Origin: a bacterium
GTDB taxonomy: Bacteria > NPL-UPA2 > JAUVJM01
Direction of reading: 5' to 3'
Assembly (NCBI GenBank): GCA_030596585.1
Contig: JAUVJM010000080.1
Span: 1-6,159 of the forward strand
Length of the DNA stretch: 6,159 nt
Under the pieces are notes generated by a model. The model worked only from the letters and a program-made list of their open reading frames with translations, did not search any database and was not told the DNA's origin. This document shows positions 5,795 through 6,159 of this stretch, in pieces. The number at the start of each line of letters is the position of its first letter. Positions within the stretch are counted from its first letter, which is position 1. The translations under genes were made by a program, and so were the position numbers.

Positions 5795-6159
5795 TCAAGA
5801 AGCACACTCCCAGACAATATCGTAGTCTTTTTCGCGAGCCTTCCGACGAAGTTCTCCATCATCTCTCAAATCCTCTCCTACGCTGTAGACAATAAATCCT
5901 TTATCTTTCTTCTCGTAGATATAGTCTTTGCCCGTGAATGGATCTAATGGGAGGACAAGCAAAATCTCTGGTGAGAGTTGTTCGAGCGAATCTACATATT
6001 TACCATGCTTTTGCTTATAGATTCTGTTTGCTACTGCAATCTCTGCGGCTCCTAAATGGGCATCAAGTTTGGCTTCCGCAATGCAAGCACGCGAAATGCC
6101 TGACAAAAACATTCTAGCAAAAACTTGCCACTCAGGAAGTTTCTGGATAGTATCTTCAA
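5795..6159 (-). CDS. Unidentified protein, C-terminal fragment with a pseudopilin-like 'DPFTGK' tail
   Basis: The reading frame is open from the window edge to the TGA at 5797-5795 (about 121 residues). The ATG at 6112 is probably internal, because in-frame codons continue upstream (…KLPEWQVFAR). A helical stretch rich in Ala (AEAKLDAHLGAAEIAVANRI) leads into YKQKHGKYVDSLEQLSPE, then LPLDPFTGKDYIYEKKDKG, FIVYSVGEDLRDDG and a final DYDIVWE. The order 'helix, HGKYPxSLxxL, DPFTGxxxxY, YSxGxDxxDDGG, DIxW' resembles the C-terminal half of type II secretion major pseudopilins (DPWGNPYxY…YSxGxDG…DI). It also recurs at the C-terminus of large uncharacterised membrane proteins in Planctomycetota-like genomes. 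The acidic 'GEDLRDDG' could bind calcium as in GspG; this is inference. No function is assigned. It ends 102 bases before trpE, with no clear terminator between. Confidence 0.8.
   Translation of the reverse strand, partial: EDTIQKLPEWQVFARMFLSGISRACIAEAKLDAHLGAAEIAVANRIYKQKHGKYVDSLEQLSPEILLVLPLDPFTGKDYIYEKKDKGFIVYSVGEDLRDDGELRRKAREKDYDIVWECAS

Overview
Every gene in this window lies on the minus strand, so the sequence reads biologically from right to left. It is a compact bacterial chromosomal segment of housekeeping and amino-acid biosynthesis genes. I see no phage genes, insertion sequences, CRISPR array or defence genes. The taxon cannot be fixed from the sequence alone. The 'LDPFTGKDY…YSVGEDLRDDG' tail of the right-edge protein and the style of the FtsH ATPase segment remind me of Planctomycetota or related lineages such as Omnitrophota. 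The C-rich palindromic repeat inside tilS is of a kind seen in several environmental phyla. This is a low-confidence inference.

Layout from right to left. (i) 6159-5795: C-terminal part of an unidentified protein that enters from outside the window and ends in a pseudopilin-like 'DPFTGK' segment. (ii) 5794-5693: a 102-base gap with a good sigma-70-type promoter very close to the trpE start and two near-identical decamers 32 bp apart. (iii) 5692-2531: a trpE-trpG-trpD cluster. trpE and trpG overlap by ATGA, and trpG and trpD are 25 bases apart with a tandem Shine-Dalgarno in the gap. (iv) 2446-2371: a tRNA with anticodon CAT, most likely elongator tRNA-Met, with its own promoter. (v) 2301 (or 2325) to 769: tilS, encoding tRNA(Ile)-lysidine synthase and carrying an in-frame palindromic repeat. 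(vi) 728-1: the N-terminal 242 codons of ftsH, preceded by a promoter whose -35 box lies in the last codons of tilS.

TrpE and TrpG together form anthranilate synthase, and TrpD performs the next step of tryptophan synthesis. The later trp genes are not in the window. TilS modifies the CAU anticodon of the minor isoleucine tRNA, so a CAU tRNA immediately upstream of it is thematically striking, although this one looks like the methionine tRNA that TilS must avoid. FtsH is the membrane AAA+ protease. tilS next to ftsH is a familiar bacterial neighbourhood.

I found no convincing undescribed multi-gene system. The points most worth a second look are the repeat-derived segment in TilS, the tRNA-Met/tilS arrangement, the nearly leaderless trpE promoter with its paired decamers, and the unusual C-terminal tail of TrpD.
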